Positions 17,692 through 26,411 of a stretch of DNA of 39,725 nucleotides are shown in pieces (positions within the stretch are counted from its first letter, which is position 1; each line of letters begins with the position of its first letter). The translations under genes were made by a program, and so were the position numbers. Where the stretch lies: contig JAILAN010000086.1 of assembly GCA_024681595.1 (NCBI GenBank), forward strand, positions 1 to 39,725. The letters are read 5' to 3'. The notes beneath the pieces are model-generated. The model saw nothing but the letters and a program-made list of their open reading frames with translations, did no database searches and was not told the DNA's origin. Source of the DNA: Lachnospiraceae bacterium (GTDB lineage: Bacteria > Bacillota > Clostridia > Lachnospirales > Lachnospiraceae).

Positions 17692-18837
17692 ATGAAAACC
17701 AGCTATATCAGAGACTTTAAACACAACTATCTGGTCATACACGATGACAGAGTCATTTCCGATGACTATGAGATCAGAATGCTTGGAAGGAACAGGATAG
17801 AAGGACTCCTGTCATGTGATATGAGGATGATAAACGGAGAGGGATTCCTGTACTATGATATATCCTCCAAACATGTTATGAAGAGCGTTTTTTCCGAGGA
17901 GATCATAGGATTTGAGATGATCAGGGCTCTTTTTATCAGCCTGATAGGGCTGTGCAGCCGGATGGAGAAATATTTGCTGTATGACGATGGTCTGATTCTG
18001 GATCCGGAGTACATTTATTATGACATAGAGTCAAAGGAATTCTCATTTCTATATTACAAAAGCGATCAGAGCGGAAAACCGGGTGTTCTGTTTGAATTCC
18101 TGACAGAGCATCTGGATAACGACGATTTTTCCGCCGTAGAGGCGGTCTATCAGATGTATGACATGAGCAAAAGGTCATACTATGCGCTGGACGAGATACT
18201 TCGCTGGTTTCAGGATGAATACCTGGATGAGGGCAAGGAAACTGCTGTCGAAGATAAGGATAAGGACAAAATGCTTCCGATACTTTCAAAAAGCAGTGAC
18301 GAAAATGACAGTAAAAACATGGAATACAGTGAATGGGAAGATAAGCTGATCATGGAGCAGCAGGGAGTATCCGGGAAAAACAAAAAGGGTCTTTTACGAA
18401 AAATATGGGAATTCCTGTTCAGAAAGGAGGATGATAACGAACAGAACGATTTTTTTGAAGAATACTATGATGAACCGGCATCATATGGACCTGATAACGA
18501 TAACGGTGAGAACAATACGGTATTCATACCATGGGTTGAAAACAGTGAGCACAAACTGTACGGGCTTGGAAAGGGTAACAAAACGCATATTGACCTTAGC
18601 AGCGTACCCGTAACAATTGGCAAGATGCGTGGAGCAGCTGACATCATACTAAACGATGAGAGTGTCTCAAGGCTTCATGCCAAACTGATGCGCACAGGCA
18701 GCAGGTTCTTTCTATTAGATCTTAATTCGACGAACGGGTCATTTAAGAACGGTGTGAGGCTGTCTCCAAATGAGAAAGTGGTCATAGAACCGGGGGATGA
18801 AATAGGCTTCGGGAAACTTAAATTCATTTACAGATAG
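17692..18837 (+). CDS. DUF6382-like/FHA domain protein of the tad operon
   Basis: The protein has 381 residues. The N-terminal part (1 to about 170) matches the DUF6382 region often joined to FHA domains in Lachnospiraceae, by recollection. An acidic linker follows with KRNK-type basic patches around 220-250. The C-terminal FHA domain (about 290-381) has the phosphothreonine-binding residues: VTIGKMRG, SVSRLHAKL and LDLNSTNGSFKNG. FHA domains bind phosphothreonine peptides, so a Ser/Thr kinase probably controls the pilus machine; no kinase gene is in the window. It is the last gene of the tad run, cytoplasmic, without membrane segments. No clear terminator follows. Confidence 0.82.
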   Translation: MKTSYIRDFKHNYLVIHDDRVISDDYEIRMLGRNRIEGLLSCDMRMINGEGFLYYDISSKHVMKSVFSEEIIGFEMIRALFISLIGLCSRMEKYLLYDDGLILDPEYIYYDIESKEFSFLYYKSDQSGKPGVLFEFLTEHLDNDDFSAVEAVYQMYDMSKRSYYALDEILRWFQDEYLDEGKETAVEDKDKDKMLPILSKSSDENDSKNMEYSEWEDKLIMEQQGVSGKNKKGLLRKIWEFLFRKEDDNEQNDFFEEYYDEPASYGPDNDNGENNTVFIPWVENSEHKLYGLGKGNKTHIDLSSVPVTIGKMRGAADIILNDESVSRLHAKLMRTGSRFFLLDLNSTNGSFKNGVRLSPNEKVVIEPGDEIGFGKLKFIYR

Positions 18838-18928
18838 TGATTAAAGATTTATACTAGGAATAGTGCTTTAATATGGATTACTATGGATTCTTGTCGGTAT
18901 TAAAGGCGATCCGGAAAGGCAGATTCTT

Positions 18929-19945
18929 ATGAAGATCAACATTTATTACGGTGGAAGAGGACTGATAGATGACCCTACTCTGGTTGTGATCAACAAGATG
19001 CAGGCGGTTCTTGAAGAACTTCACGTCGAGGTTGAGCGCTTTAATCTCTATGAACAGAAAAACAGCATAACAACGCTTCCCCAGTCACTGAAGTCTGCTG
19101 ACGGAATAATACTGGCAACCACCGTTGAGTGGCACGGAATAGGCGGATTCATGACGCAGTTCCTGGATGCGTGCTGGCTGTACGGTGACAAGGAAAAGAT
19201 ATCCAAGATCTATATGTGCCCCATCGTAATGTCGACCACTTACGGTGAGCGCGAGGGTAAACTGGACCTTACTGTGGCATGGGAGATCCTGGGAGGACTG
19301 CCCTGCAGCGGAATTTGCGGATATATCTCGGATTCATCGGTGTTTGAACGAAGCGAGAATTACAATACCATAATAGAAAAGAAAGCCGAGAACATGTACA
19401 GGACCATCAACCAGAAGCTTGAGAGCCTGCCGGCCAGTAATCAGGCAGTTAAAAAGATGGTTTCGATCAATAAAAATATTGACCTCACTCCCCAGGAGTC
19501 GGAACAGCTCTCCGTATATGCTTCGGATGAGGGCTTTGTCAGCACCACTAAGGAGGATCTGCAGGAACTCACATCCATGTTCCGCGATATGATGGGATAT
19601 GAGGATGAGGAAAATGATTCCCAGGAGGAATACATTAAGGATTTCAAGGAACATTTTACTCCTCAAAGCGGAGTGAATGCCGTATACAGGATGATGATCG
19701 AGGGCAAGAAAAAGCCTCTGATAATAGAGATCAACGGCCCCAGAAGCAATTACTATTATGGAAATGTTGAGGAAGCCGATGTGGATGTGACCATCTCAAG
19801 AGAGATCCTCGATGATATAGTTTATGCCAGAATGACCTTCCAGAGAGCATTCATGGGAGGCATGATCAAGATAAAAGGTGACTTTAAGATGCTAAGAGCA
19901 TTGGATCAGTTGTTTACTTTCATGGAGGAGGATCAGTATGTTTAA
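18929..19945 (+). CDS. Flavodoxin-like/SCP2-like two-domain protein
   Basis: The protein has 338 residues. Residues 1-165 look like an NADPH-dependent FMN reductase or flavodoxin fold: IYYGGRGLIDDPT start, ADGIILATTVEWHGIGGFMTQFLD, then the MSTTYGEREG loop. Residues about 225-338 look like an SCP2 sterol-carrier fold, with GVNAVYRMMIEGKKKPLIIEING and a final AFMGGMIKIKGDFKML strand-helix. The SCP2 fold binds lipids or acyl-CoA in a hydrophobic tunnel. The combination suggests a flavin reductase acting on a lipid-like molecule, but no substrate can be named. AAAGG precedes ATG 18929. It overlaps the HIT gene by 8 bases, so the two are translationally coupled. Confidence 0.68.
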   Translation: MKINIYYGGRGLIDDPTLVVINKMQAVLEELHVEVERFNLYEQKNSITTLPQSLKSADGIILATTVEWHGIGGFMTQFLDACWLYGDKEKISKIYMCPIVMSTTYGEREGKLDLTVAWEILGGLPCSGICGYISDSSVFERSENYNTIIEKKAENMYRTINQKLESLPASNQAVKKMVSINKNIDLTPQESEQLSVYASDEGFVSTTKEDLQELTSMFRDMMGYEDEENDSQEEYIKDFKEHFTPQSGVNAVYRMMIEGKKKPLIIEINGPRSNYYYGNVEEADVDVTISREILDDIVYARMTFQRAFMGGMIKIKGDFKMLRALDQLFTFMEEDQYV

Positions 19946-20348
19946 GGATGATTGCATTTTCTGCAGGATAATCAAGGGAGAGATACCTTCCTATACCATT
20001 TATGAGGATGATGATTTCAAAGTGATACTGGATGCAGGCCCCGTATCAAAGGGACATGCACTGATCCTGCCCAAGGATCACTATGATGATCTTTATGAAC
20101 TGCCTGAGGATAAGGCATCAGCAGCGTTTGTCCTTGCTAAAAAGCTGATGATCAGGATAACCGATAAACTGGGATGCGACGGGTTTAATATCTGCCAGAA
20201 CAACAAAGAAGCTGCAGACCAGACGGTAAAGCATTTCCACATGCATCTCGTACCCAGATATGAGGGCGGACAGAAGTTCTTTGCATATACACCGCTTCAG
20301 CTCTCACCTGAGGAGCAGACGGAGATTAAGGATCGTATCACAGGATGA
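19938..20348 (+). CDS. HIT family hydrolase (HinT-like)
   Basis: The protein has 136 residues. It starts DDCIFCRIIKGEIPSYTIYED, the HINT signature, with the zinc-type cysteine pair C-x-x-C. The histidine triad is H99-F-H101-M-H103 in KHFHMHLVPRYEGG. HinT proteins hydrolyse AMP-linked phosphoramidates such as lysyl-AMP. The enzyme is cytoplasmic. It overlaps the gene before by 8 bases and the fumarase gene after by 4 (ATGA), so the three are likely one transcript. The family is certain; the natural substrate is not. Confidence 0.92.
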   Translation: MFKDDCIFCRIIKGEIPSYTIYEDDDFKVILDAGPVSKGHALILPKDHYDDLYELPEDKASAAFVLAKKLMIRITDKLGCDGFNICQNNKEAADQTVKHFHMHLVPRYEGGQKFFAYTPLQLSPEEQTEIKDRITG

Positions 20349-21187
20349 AAACAGTTAATGTTAAGGATATTACCGATGCTGTAAGGGATATGTGCATAGA
20401 AGCCACGCACTATCTGACTTCGGATATCAGGGATGCCCTGATAGAATCATCTCAAAACGAGGAATCGGAGCTCGGAACCAAGATACTCAGACAGCTTAAG
20501 GATAATCTGGATATAGCCGGATCAGATATGATCCCCATTTGTCAGGACACGGGAATGGCCGTGTTCTTTGTGACGATAGGGCAGGAAGTTCATATCGAAG
20601 GAGGATCTTTAACAGATGCCATAAATGAAGGTGTCAGACGGGGATATACCGAAGGGTATTTAAGAAAATCGGTAGTCGGCGATCCGCTCATCCGTGAAAA
20701 CACCAAAGACAATACACCTGCGGTCATTCATTATGACATCGTTCCGGGAGACGGATTAAAGATTGTCATAGCTCCCAAAGGATTCGGATCGGAAAACACC
20801 AGCCGTATTTTCATGCTCAAGCCGGCGGATGGTGTAGAGGGTGTTAAAAAAGCAGTGCTTACCGCAGTTAAAGAAGCAGGCCCCAATGCCTGTCCTCCGA
20901 TGGTTATCGGAGTAGGAATAGGCGGGACGTTTGAAAAGTGTGCGATGCTGGCCAAGAAAGCCCTGACGCGTCCTATAAATACAAGTTCCGATATCCCTCA
21001 TATAGCAGCGCTGGAGGATGAACTGCTGACGCTGATAAACAATACGGGAATAGGACCGGCCGGGCTCGGAGGCAGAACCACGGCACTGGGTATAAATATT
21101 GAGACTTATCCTACACATATCGCTGGATTACCCGTTGCCGTCAATATATGCTGTCATGTGAACAGACACTCAGTAAGGGAGTTTTGA
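20345..21187 (+). CDS. Fumarate hydratase class I, alpha subunit
   Basis: The protein has 280 residues and forms the iron-sulphur half of the two-subunit, oxygen-sensitive fumarase, which interconverts fumarate and L-malate. Characteristic blocks are PICQDTGMAVFF (C66), VVGDPLIRENTKDNTPAV, APKGFGSENTSR, GPNACPPMVIGVGIGG (C183) and AVNICCHVNRH (C269, C270). The cysteines of these blocks are the candidates for the three [4Fe-4S] ligands. The beta subunit starts 1 base after the stop. L-tartrate dehydratase has the same architecture and cannot be excluded by eye, but fumarase is far commoner in this order. Confidence 0.92.
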   Translation: MKTVNVKDITDAVRDMCIEATHYLTSDIRDALIESSQNEESELGTKILRQLKDNLDIAGSDMIPICQDTGMAVFFVTIGQEVHIEGGSLTDAINEGVRRGYTEGYLRKSVVGDPLIRENTKDNTPAVIHYDIVPGDGLKIVIAPKGFGSENTSRIFMLKPADGVEGVKKAVLTAVKEAGPNACPPMVIGVGIGGTFEKCAMLAKKALTRPINTSSDIPHIAALEDELLTLINNTGIGPAGLGGRTTALGINIETYPTHIAGLPVAVNICCHVNRHSVREF

Positions 21188-21188
21188 T

Positions 21189-21740
21189 ATGGATCTGCAT
21201 ATACACTCACCTTTGGATGAAGATACCGTCAGAAAACTGCATGCCGGGGATATGGTCTATATAACGGGAACCGTTTATACAGCCAGGGATGCGGCACATA
21301 AGAGAATGGATGAAGCTCTTGACGAAGGCAAGGAGCTTCCTTTTGATGTCAGGAACAATATTATTTATTATCTGGGTCCCACTCCGCCCAGAGAAAATCG
21401 AGTAATAGGGTCTGCCGGACCCACCACGTCCGGTAGAATGGACAGATACACTCCAAGGCTGCTGTCGATGGGCCTTAAGGGAATGATCGGAAAGGGCAAA
21501 AGGTCACCGGAAGTCAAGCAGGCTATAGTTGATAATAAGGCCGTGTACTTCGCTGCGATAGGCGGAGCCGGAGCTCTGCTTTCCAAGGCGATAGTATCAT
21601 CGGAAACCATAGCATATGACGATCTGGGGACAGAAGCAATAAGAAAGCTCGAGGTAGTCGATCTGCCGGCAATAGTCGTGATCGATTCCGAAGGCAACGA
21701 TCTTTATGAAACTGCAGCAGGTAAATTTGCAAAAGAATAA
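21189..21740 (+). CDS. Fumarate hydratase class I, beta subunit
   Basis: The protein has 183 residues and is the substrate-binding partner of the preceding alpha subunit. It carries LHAGDMVYITGTVYTARDAAHKR, then GPTPPRENRVIGSAGPTTSGRMD and GLKGMIGKGKRSP, the standard beta-subunit blocks. VYFAAIGGAGALLSKAI and LPAIVVIDSEGNDLY close the fold. With the alpha subunit it gives a complete two-chain fumarase, used in a branched TCA or succinate pathway under anaerobic conditions. The 3' end overlaps the next gene by 35 bases. Confidence 0.93.
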   Translation: MDLHIHSPLDEDTVRKLHAGDMVYITGTVYTARDAAHKRMDEALDEGKELPFDVRNNIIYYLGPTPPRENRVIGSAGPTTSGRMDRYTPRLLSMGLKGMIGKGKRSPEVKQAIVDNKAVYFAAIGGAGALLSKAIVSSETIAYDDLGTEAIRKLEVVDLPAIVVIDSEGNDLYETAAGKFAKE

Positions 21741-22950
21741 GGTTATCATTCTGTGCCTGATCGCAGTTTCGACGATTATTGCGATCATATTATCCGCAGG
21801 ATACGGGATCAAACGCTTAAACATGGGCAGAAGACTGGAAACTCTCCAGAATACTGCAGCAACCGACAGCGTTAATTTTTTCAATAAGTATTCACATTCG
21901 AATGCCGAAGGAATAGATTCCGTTAAGGAGAAGCTTCAGAACAGGGACTATGAACTGACACCCATGGATGAGGTCATAGAACTCCTGAAGGAATATCCCA
22001 GAGACTATGATGAAGCCATAGCCAGGCGTGATATTTTTTCCACGAGCTTCGGATTTCCGCTGTTTGGAACAGATGTATGGGACAGGTTTGTGGCCGGGTG
22101 CAGGATAGGTCACAGCGGCAATGTTGTTATGGTCCAGTTCGCCGCGGATATGACCCCGATATATTATTTTATAGAATTTGACGGGGATACATACCATATA
22201 GTAGAGGATCGTTCCAGCGACAGTGAGGATGGAGAGTCCGGATATACAGAGTACTTTGCCAAATACCTGAAGGTTGAGGGCTATGAAGCAGAGGCTGGAT
22301 ATGCCGAATATGCATATCTTACGGACGAGCCGGCACTCACCTACAAGGATATAGATAATTACTACAGGAACGAAGAATCTCTGGAGGAGAACGCTCCCTC
22401 GGTGTTCATGTTCTATCTGGGTGTTGTTACAGAGGATATAATGGCCACCTCCATGGTGACACCCGAAAAGGTCAACGGTGATTTTGAAGCGGATTATACG
22501 GGATTTCTCGACAGACATCCTTCTTACGCTTACGACAATCCGAGGATGGATTATGACGGAGACGGAATACTTGACAGGGTATATCGTGAGCACTTGCTCA
22601 TAACTGACGAGGATTATTCCGACGACGCTTATCTGATGCTGGGAAACGGCAGGACGCTTACCCTGGCCAAGGATATGTGGGGCCATAAATTGCTGACCCG
22701 CTCGATAGACATGACGAAGGACGGAATAAATGATATCTGCTTCGTACAGTATGATGAGGATGAAGAATACGAACCGTGCTATTACGAGTATTCTGAGGGT
22801 GAGTATCAGTTATGTGCTCTTCCGGAGAGCAGATACAGGTTTTTTGATATCGTAAATACAGATGACGGTGACACCTTTTTTAAATGTACCGACAGTTCTT
22901 CTTCGAGCAAGGAACTTCGAAGGATAGACAAAGAGTGGGTAATTAATTAG
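21706..22950 (+). CDS. Membrane-anchored protein with FG-GAP/VCBS-like repeats, unknown function
   Basis: The protein has 414 residues. One membrane segment near residues 12-34 (KVIILCLIAVSTIIAIILSAGYG) is followed by a long external acidic region. Near residue 283 the segment MDYDGDGILDRVY matches the calcium-binding loop of FG-GAP/VCBS repeats (D-x-D-x-D-G), and SIDMTKDGINDICFVQYDED is a second, weaker copy. This suggests a partial beta-propeller. The cysteine in VIILCLIAV has no lipobox context. The ATG at 21706 lies inside the fumarase gene with AAGG about 11 bases upstream; TTG 21727 is a possible later start. Its stop touches the next gene with no gap. No function can be named. Confidence 0.55.
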   Translation: MKLQQVNLQKNKVIILCLIAVSTIIAIILSAGYGIKRLNMGRRLETLQNTAATDSVNFFNKYSHSNAEGIDSVKEKLQNRDYELTPMDEVIELLKEYPRDYDEAIARRDIFSTSFGFPLFGTDVWDRFVAGCRIGHSGNVVMVQFAADMTPIYYFIEFDGDTYHIVEDRSSDSEDGESGYTEYFAKYLKVEGYEAEAGYAEYAYLTDEPALTYKDIDNYYRNEESLEENAPSVFMFYLGVVTEDIMATSMVTPEKVNGDFEADYTGFLDRHPSYAYDNPRMDYDGDGILDRVYREHLLITDEDYSDDAYLMLGNGRTLTLAKDMWGHKLLTRSIDMTKDGINDICFVQYDEDEEYEPCYYEYSEGEYQLCALPESRYRFFDIVNTDDGDTFFKCTDSSSSSKELRRIDKEWVIN

Positions 22951-23979
22951 ATGGTTTTAAGTATCATAGTTCCCGTATACAATATGGCAGCAGACGGAAA
23001 ACTGACTTTCTGCATGGATTCTCTGCTTAACCAGACCATTAAAGACTACGAGATCATAGCTGTTGATGACTGCTCGACGGATGGATCGATGGATATCCTT
23101 AAGGATTACGAGAAACGGTATCCTGAAAAGCTAAAGGCAATCCATAGTGACAAAAATCATCATCAGGGCGGAGCCAAGAACATAGGGCTTCGTATGGCCA
23201 AGGGAGACTGGATCGGTTTTATAGATGCAGACGACTGGATCAGTCCCGATATGTATGAACGCCTGATCGGCAAAGCCGAAGAGACCGGCGCCGATGTTGT
23301 GGGGTGCGATTATTCCTTTGTTTATGAGCATACATTTAAGGTCGGAGACGAAGTCATTGCAAACAGCAGACAGGACCAGACCGGGATACTGGATCATGAT
23401 AAAAAGGCGAGTCTTATAATGGATGGAGGGAGCCTCTGCGTCAAGATATTCCGAAGACAGACCATCATTGAGAACGAACTGTTTTTCCCGGAGGATATCT
23501 TTTACGAGGATAATGCCCTTAGCAATTCGTATCTGTTGCTTTCCAAACGTTTTGAATATATTGAAGAGCCGCTGTATTACTACTATCAGCATGACTCATC
23601 CACCGTTCATTCATTTTCCGAGCGCAGATGCCGGGACCGTATGGATGCGGGTATGGTGATGATAGATGAAGCCCGTAAACACGGATATTTTGATGAGTTT
23701 CGTGATGAGATAGAGTATAAATTCACACTGCTTTACTTCATAAATACCATTTTTACCTACATGCCGTGCGTCCGTCCGGTCAGGATAGGATTTATAAAAG
23801 AACTCTGTAACGGACTTAAGGAAGTTTTTCCCGGATTTGCCGATAACAGATACTATCAGCAAAAGACGAATGATGAAGAAAAAAAGCTCATCAAAATGGC
23901 AATGAAGAGTCCGGTCGCATTTGTGATCTATTACAAGCTCCTTTGGGGATACAGGAATCTTAGGAAAAAACTGAGGTGA
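22951..23979 (+). CDS. Glycosyltransferase family 2
   Basis: The protein has 342 residues. The GT-A nucleotide-sugar binding domain (1 to about 210) shows LSIIVPVYNMAA, YEIIAVDDCSTDGS, GGAKNIGLRMAKGDWIGFIDADD (D-x-D metal site) and FYEDNALSNSYLL. The C-terminal helical part carries no transmembrane segment. It transfers a sugar from a nucleotide-sugar donor to an acceptor; which sugar cannot be read. It starts directly after the previous stop and is followed 6 bases later by a second glycosyltransferase, opening the glycan cluster. Surface polysaccharide or flagellin glycan are the likely acceptors. Confidence 0.92.
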   Translation: MVLSIIVPVYNMAADGKLTFCMDSLLNQTIKDYEIIAVDDCSTDGSMDILKDYEKRYPEKLKAIHSDKNHHQGGAKNIGLRMAKGDWIGFIDADDWISPDMYERLIGKAEETGADVVGCDYSFVYEHTFKVGDEVIANSRQDQTGILDHDKKASLIMDGGSLCVKIFRRQTIIENELFFPEDIFYEDNALSNSYLLLSKRFEYIEEPLYYYYQHDSSTVHSFSERRCRDRMDAGMVMIDEARKHGYFDEFRDEIEYKFTLLYFINTIFTYMPCVRPVRIGFIKELCNGLKEVFPGFADNRYYQQKTNDEEKKLIKMAMKSPVAFVIYYKLLWGYRNLRKKLR

Positions 23980-23985
23980 TATCCG

Positions 23986-25053
23986 GTGAAAGACAGGATA
24001 TATATCTGCCACACTTTTTATCATGCCTATATATCGGTTGTTAAAGAACTGAACCTGCCTGATGACAAACGGGGAGGAGCAACTTTGATGCTCAGCACCA
24101 TGTCAAATGATTTTGCGTTATTTCCGGACAGGGCTAAGGCATCAGGCCTTTTTGAAGATGTCGTGATGTTTGATGAAAAGGAAGATGTGAACTTTCCGGA
24201 AGTCATGAAATATCACAACGACAGAGGGAACCTTATTCTTAATCTCCTGCAGAGGATCAAATATACAAAGATGCTGGGCAAAGTCCAGGAACCATATATA
24301 CCTGTTAACCTCAGGGAATACGGTGATATCTATATATTCTGTGATTCGGATCCGATAGGTTATTATCTTAATTACAAAAGGATCAGATATCATGCGGTCG
24401 AGGATGGACTGGACACCATCAAATACTGTGACGATGCCAGATACGGCAACAGAGGGCACTTTGGATTAAAGGCATTCCTCGCCGGATTAAACCTCATATT
24501 TATCGAGAACGGATATTCGAAATACTGTATCGATATGGAGGTCAATGACATTTCAAGCCTTAAATATAAACTGGAAAAATATATCGAAGTACCGAGAAAA
24601 AAGCTTTTTGACGGGATAAGAGATGAAGACAGGCATTACCTCCTGGATATGTTTATGGATGAACCGGAGGAGCTGCTTCGACAGATCGAGTCCGCACCAC
24701 AGGATAAAAGAAAGGTCATGATACTGTCAGATCCGGTATGCGACCTTGACACCAGGCAACGGATCATGAGGGACATAATCGACGAATATGCCAAAGATGC
24801 CCTCGTATTTATTAAGCCTCATCCGAGGGATAAGGTTGATTATTCAAATGCCTTTAAGGATTGCATCATCATTAAGGGCAGATTCCCGATGGAGATATTA
24901 AACGAGATTCCGCAGTTTAAAATGGACACAGTCGTTTCCATACTGACTGTGGTCGATGCGATAGAATTTGCCGAAACAAAAGTATTTCTGGGAGCGGACT
25001 TCATGGACAGATATGAAGATCCGTCCATTCACAGACAGAACGAAGTCATATAA
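23986..25053 (+). CDS. Sialyltransferase-like (GT52/polysialyltransferase-type) glycosyltransferase
   Basis: The protein has 355 residues. The start MKDRIYICHTFYHAYISV resembles the GT52 opening. Two motifs shared by GT38, GT52 and GT80 sialyltransferases are present in the right order: the D/E-D/E-G motif as E139-D140-G141 in YHAVEDGLDT, and the HP motif as K277-P-H279-P-R-D in FIKPHPRDKVD. Donors in these families are CMP-sialic acids, and a CMP-nonulosonate synthetase lies 4 kb downstream in the same run. It is therefore likely to use a CMP-nonulosonate made by that enzyme. GTG 23986 is set by GAGGTGAT at 23972-23979. There is no membrane segment; action at the cytoplasmic face is assumed. 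Acceptor unknown. Confidence 0.68.
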   Translation: MKDRIYICHTFYHAYISVVKELNLPDDKRGGATLMLSTMSNDFALFPDRAKASGLFEDVVMFDEKEDVNFPEVMKYHNDRGNLILNLLQRIKYTKMLGKVQEPYIPVNLREYGDIYIFCDSDPIGYYLNYKRIRYHAVEDGLDTIKYCDDARYGNRGHFGLKAFLAGLNLIFIENGYSKYCIDMEVNDISSLKYKLEKYIEVPRKKLFDGIRDEDRHYLLDMFMDEPEELLRQIESAPQDKRKVMILSDPVCDLDTRQRIMRDIIDEYAKDALVFIKPHPRDKVDYSNAFKDCIIIKGRFPMEILNEIPQFKMDTVVSILTVVDAIEFAETKVFLGADFMDRYEDPSIHRQNEVI

Positions 25054-25097
25054 CATTTATGACGAAAGGATGATCGTTATCATAAGGAAGGATCATT

Positions 25098-26393
25098 ATG
25101 TACGATTGCAAGGATGCCGGAAAGAGAATGTATGAATTCGCGGGAAAGATATTCCCGTATTTCCGTTCACTGACCGGGGACGGCGTCAGAAAGACCCTCG
25201 ATGCTATTGAGGAGGATCTGAGCGTTAAACTTAACAGATATGAGATTCCGACGGGTACGCAGGTTTTTGACTGGACCATCCCCAGGGAGTGGGTCATCAG
25301 GCAGGCATATATCGAGAATGAAGCCGGTGAACATATCATAGACATAAAGGATCATAATCTTCACGTGCTGGGATATTCGACCCCGGTGGATGAATGGGTA
25401 TCATTAGATGAACTTAAGGAGCATGTATATACCGAACCCGGTCAGAAGCATGTTATACCGTATGTTACTTCCTACTACAAGGAAAGATATGGATTCTGTA
25501 TGAGCCAGGATCAGCTCGATTCCCTTCCCGAGGGACGTTATCATATGTTCATTGACAGCGAACTCATTAACGGAAGTCTGACACTTGCCGATACTGTCAT
25601 TCCCGGACGACTGGACCGCGAGATACTGTTCTCTTCATATTTCTGCCACCCTTCTATGGCTGATAACGAGTGCTCGGGACTGTCACTCATGCGTGAACTT
25701 ATAAACTACGTATCATCTCTAAAGGACAGAAAATATACATACAGATTCGTCTTTAATCCCGAGACTATCGGCTCCGTGACGTACCTGTCGATCAATGATA
25801 ACCTCAAAAAATTTAAGGAAAAGTTAAAGGCAGGATTTGTATTATCGTGTGTCGGTGATGACAATGCCTATTCCATGATAGAATCAAGATATTCGGACAC
25901 TGTAGCTGACCGCCTGCTTAAAAAAGCTTTATCAGGCAAAGAAAACCTGACCATATATAATTTCAGCCAGCGGGGCTCCGATGAGAGACAGTATAATGCT
26001 CCCGGGGTTGAGCTTCCTGTCGTATGCTTTTGCAGATCGAAATTCGGACTGTTTCCCGAGTATCACACTTCGGATGATAACATGGATTTCGTATCGCCTG
26101 AAGGATTTGCAGGCAGCTTTGGTGTGATGAAGAATGTGATAGATACTTTGGAGAGCAGCTGCTATTACAGGATCAATGTCCTTTGTGAGCCGCAGCTGGG
26201 CAAGAGAGGACTGTACTCTACGATATCCAGAAAGGGAATATATGATAAAATCCTGGTACAAAGGGATGTTATCACATACTGTGACGGCAAAAACAGCATT
26301 GAAGATCTCTCAGAAAGGATAGGCGTTCCTGTTTCACATATAGAAGAGATAATAGATGAATTAAAAGGGGCCGGACTGCTGGATGAAGTCTGA
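25098..26393 (+). CDS. DUF4910-like aminopeptidase-fold protein with winged-helix C-terminus
   Basis: The protein has 431 residues. It resembles the DUF4910 aminopeptidase-like family (M28-type zinc fold) joined to a C-terminal winged helix, a pair seen in surface-glycan loci. The likely metal ligands are H184, D189 and E191 in CHPSMADNECSG, D295/E296 in RGSDERQY, and H323 in PEYHTSDDN. The last about 75 residues (DVITYCDGKNSIEDLSERIG to LDEV) form the helix-turn-helix part. Such proteins may remove an aminoacyl group from a sugar or peptide, but the substrate here is unknown. AAGGAAGG lies at 25085-25091. The gap before it, 44 bases, is the largest in the cluster. Confidence 0.68.
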   Translation: MYDCKDAGKRMYEFAGKIFPYFRSLTGDGVRKTLDAIEEDLSVKLNRYEIPTGTQVFDWTIPREWVIRQAYIENEAGEHIIDIKDHNLHVLGYSTPVDEWVSLDELKEHVYTEPGQKHVIPYVTSYYKERYGFCMSQDQLDSLPEGRYHMFIDSELINGSLTLADTVIPGRLDREILFSSYFCHPSMADNECSGLSLMRELINYVSSLKDRKYTYRFVFNPETIGSVTYLSINDNLKKFKEKLKAGFVLSCVGDDNAYSMIESRYSDTVADRLLKKALSGKENLTIYNFSQRGSDERQYNAPGVELPVVCFCRSKFGLFPEYHTSDDNMDFVSPEGFAGSFGVMKNVIDTLESSCYYRINVLCEPQLGKRGLYSTISRKGIYDKILVQRDVITYCDGKNSIEDLSERIGVPVSHIEEIIDELKGAGLLDEV

Positions 26394-26411
26394 AAGCAGG
26401 GGGAATGAATA

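Noticed and set aside
18838-18928. Promoter between the FHA gene and the SCP2-like gene
   Set aside because: TTTATA and TAATAT are only 15 bases apart, and a competing TACTAT has no matching -35; too weak to list.
21892-22686. 264-codon frame on the minus strand
   Set aside because: It lies entirely opposite the unknown membrane-anchored gene, which has a ribosome site and coupled neighbours. No motif was found in the minus frame.
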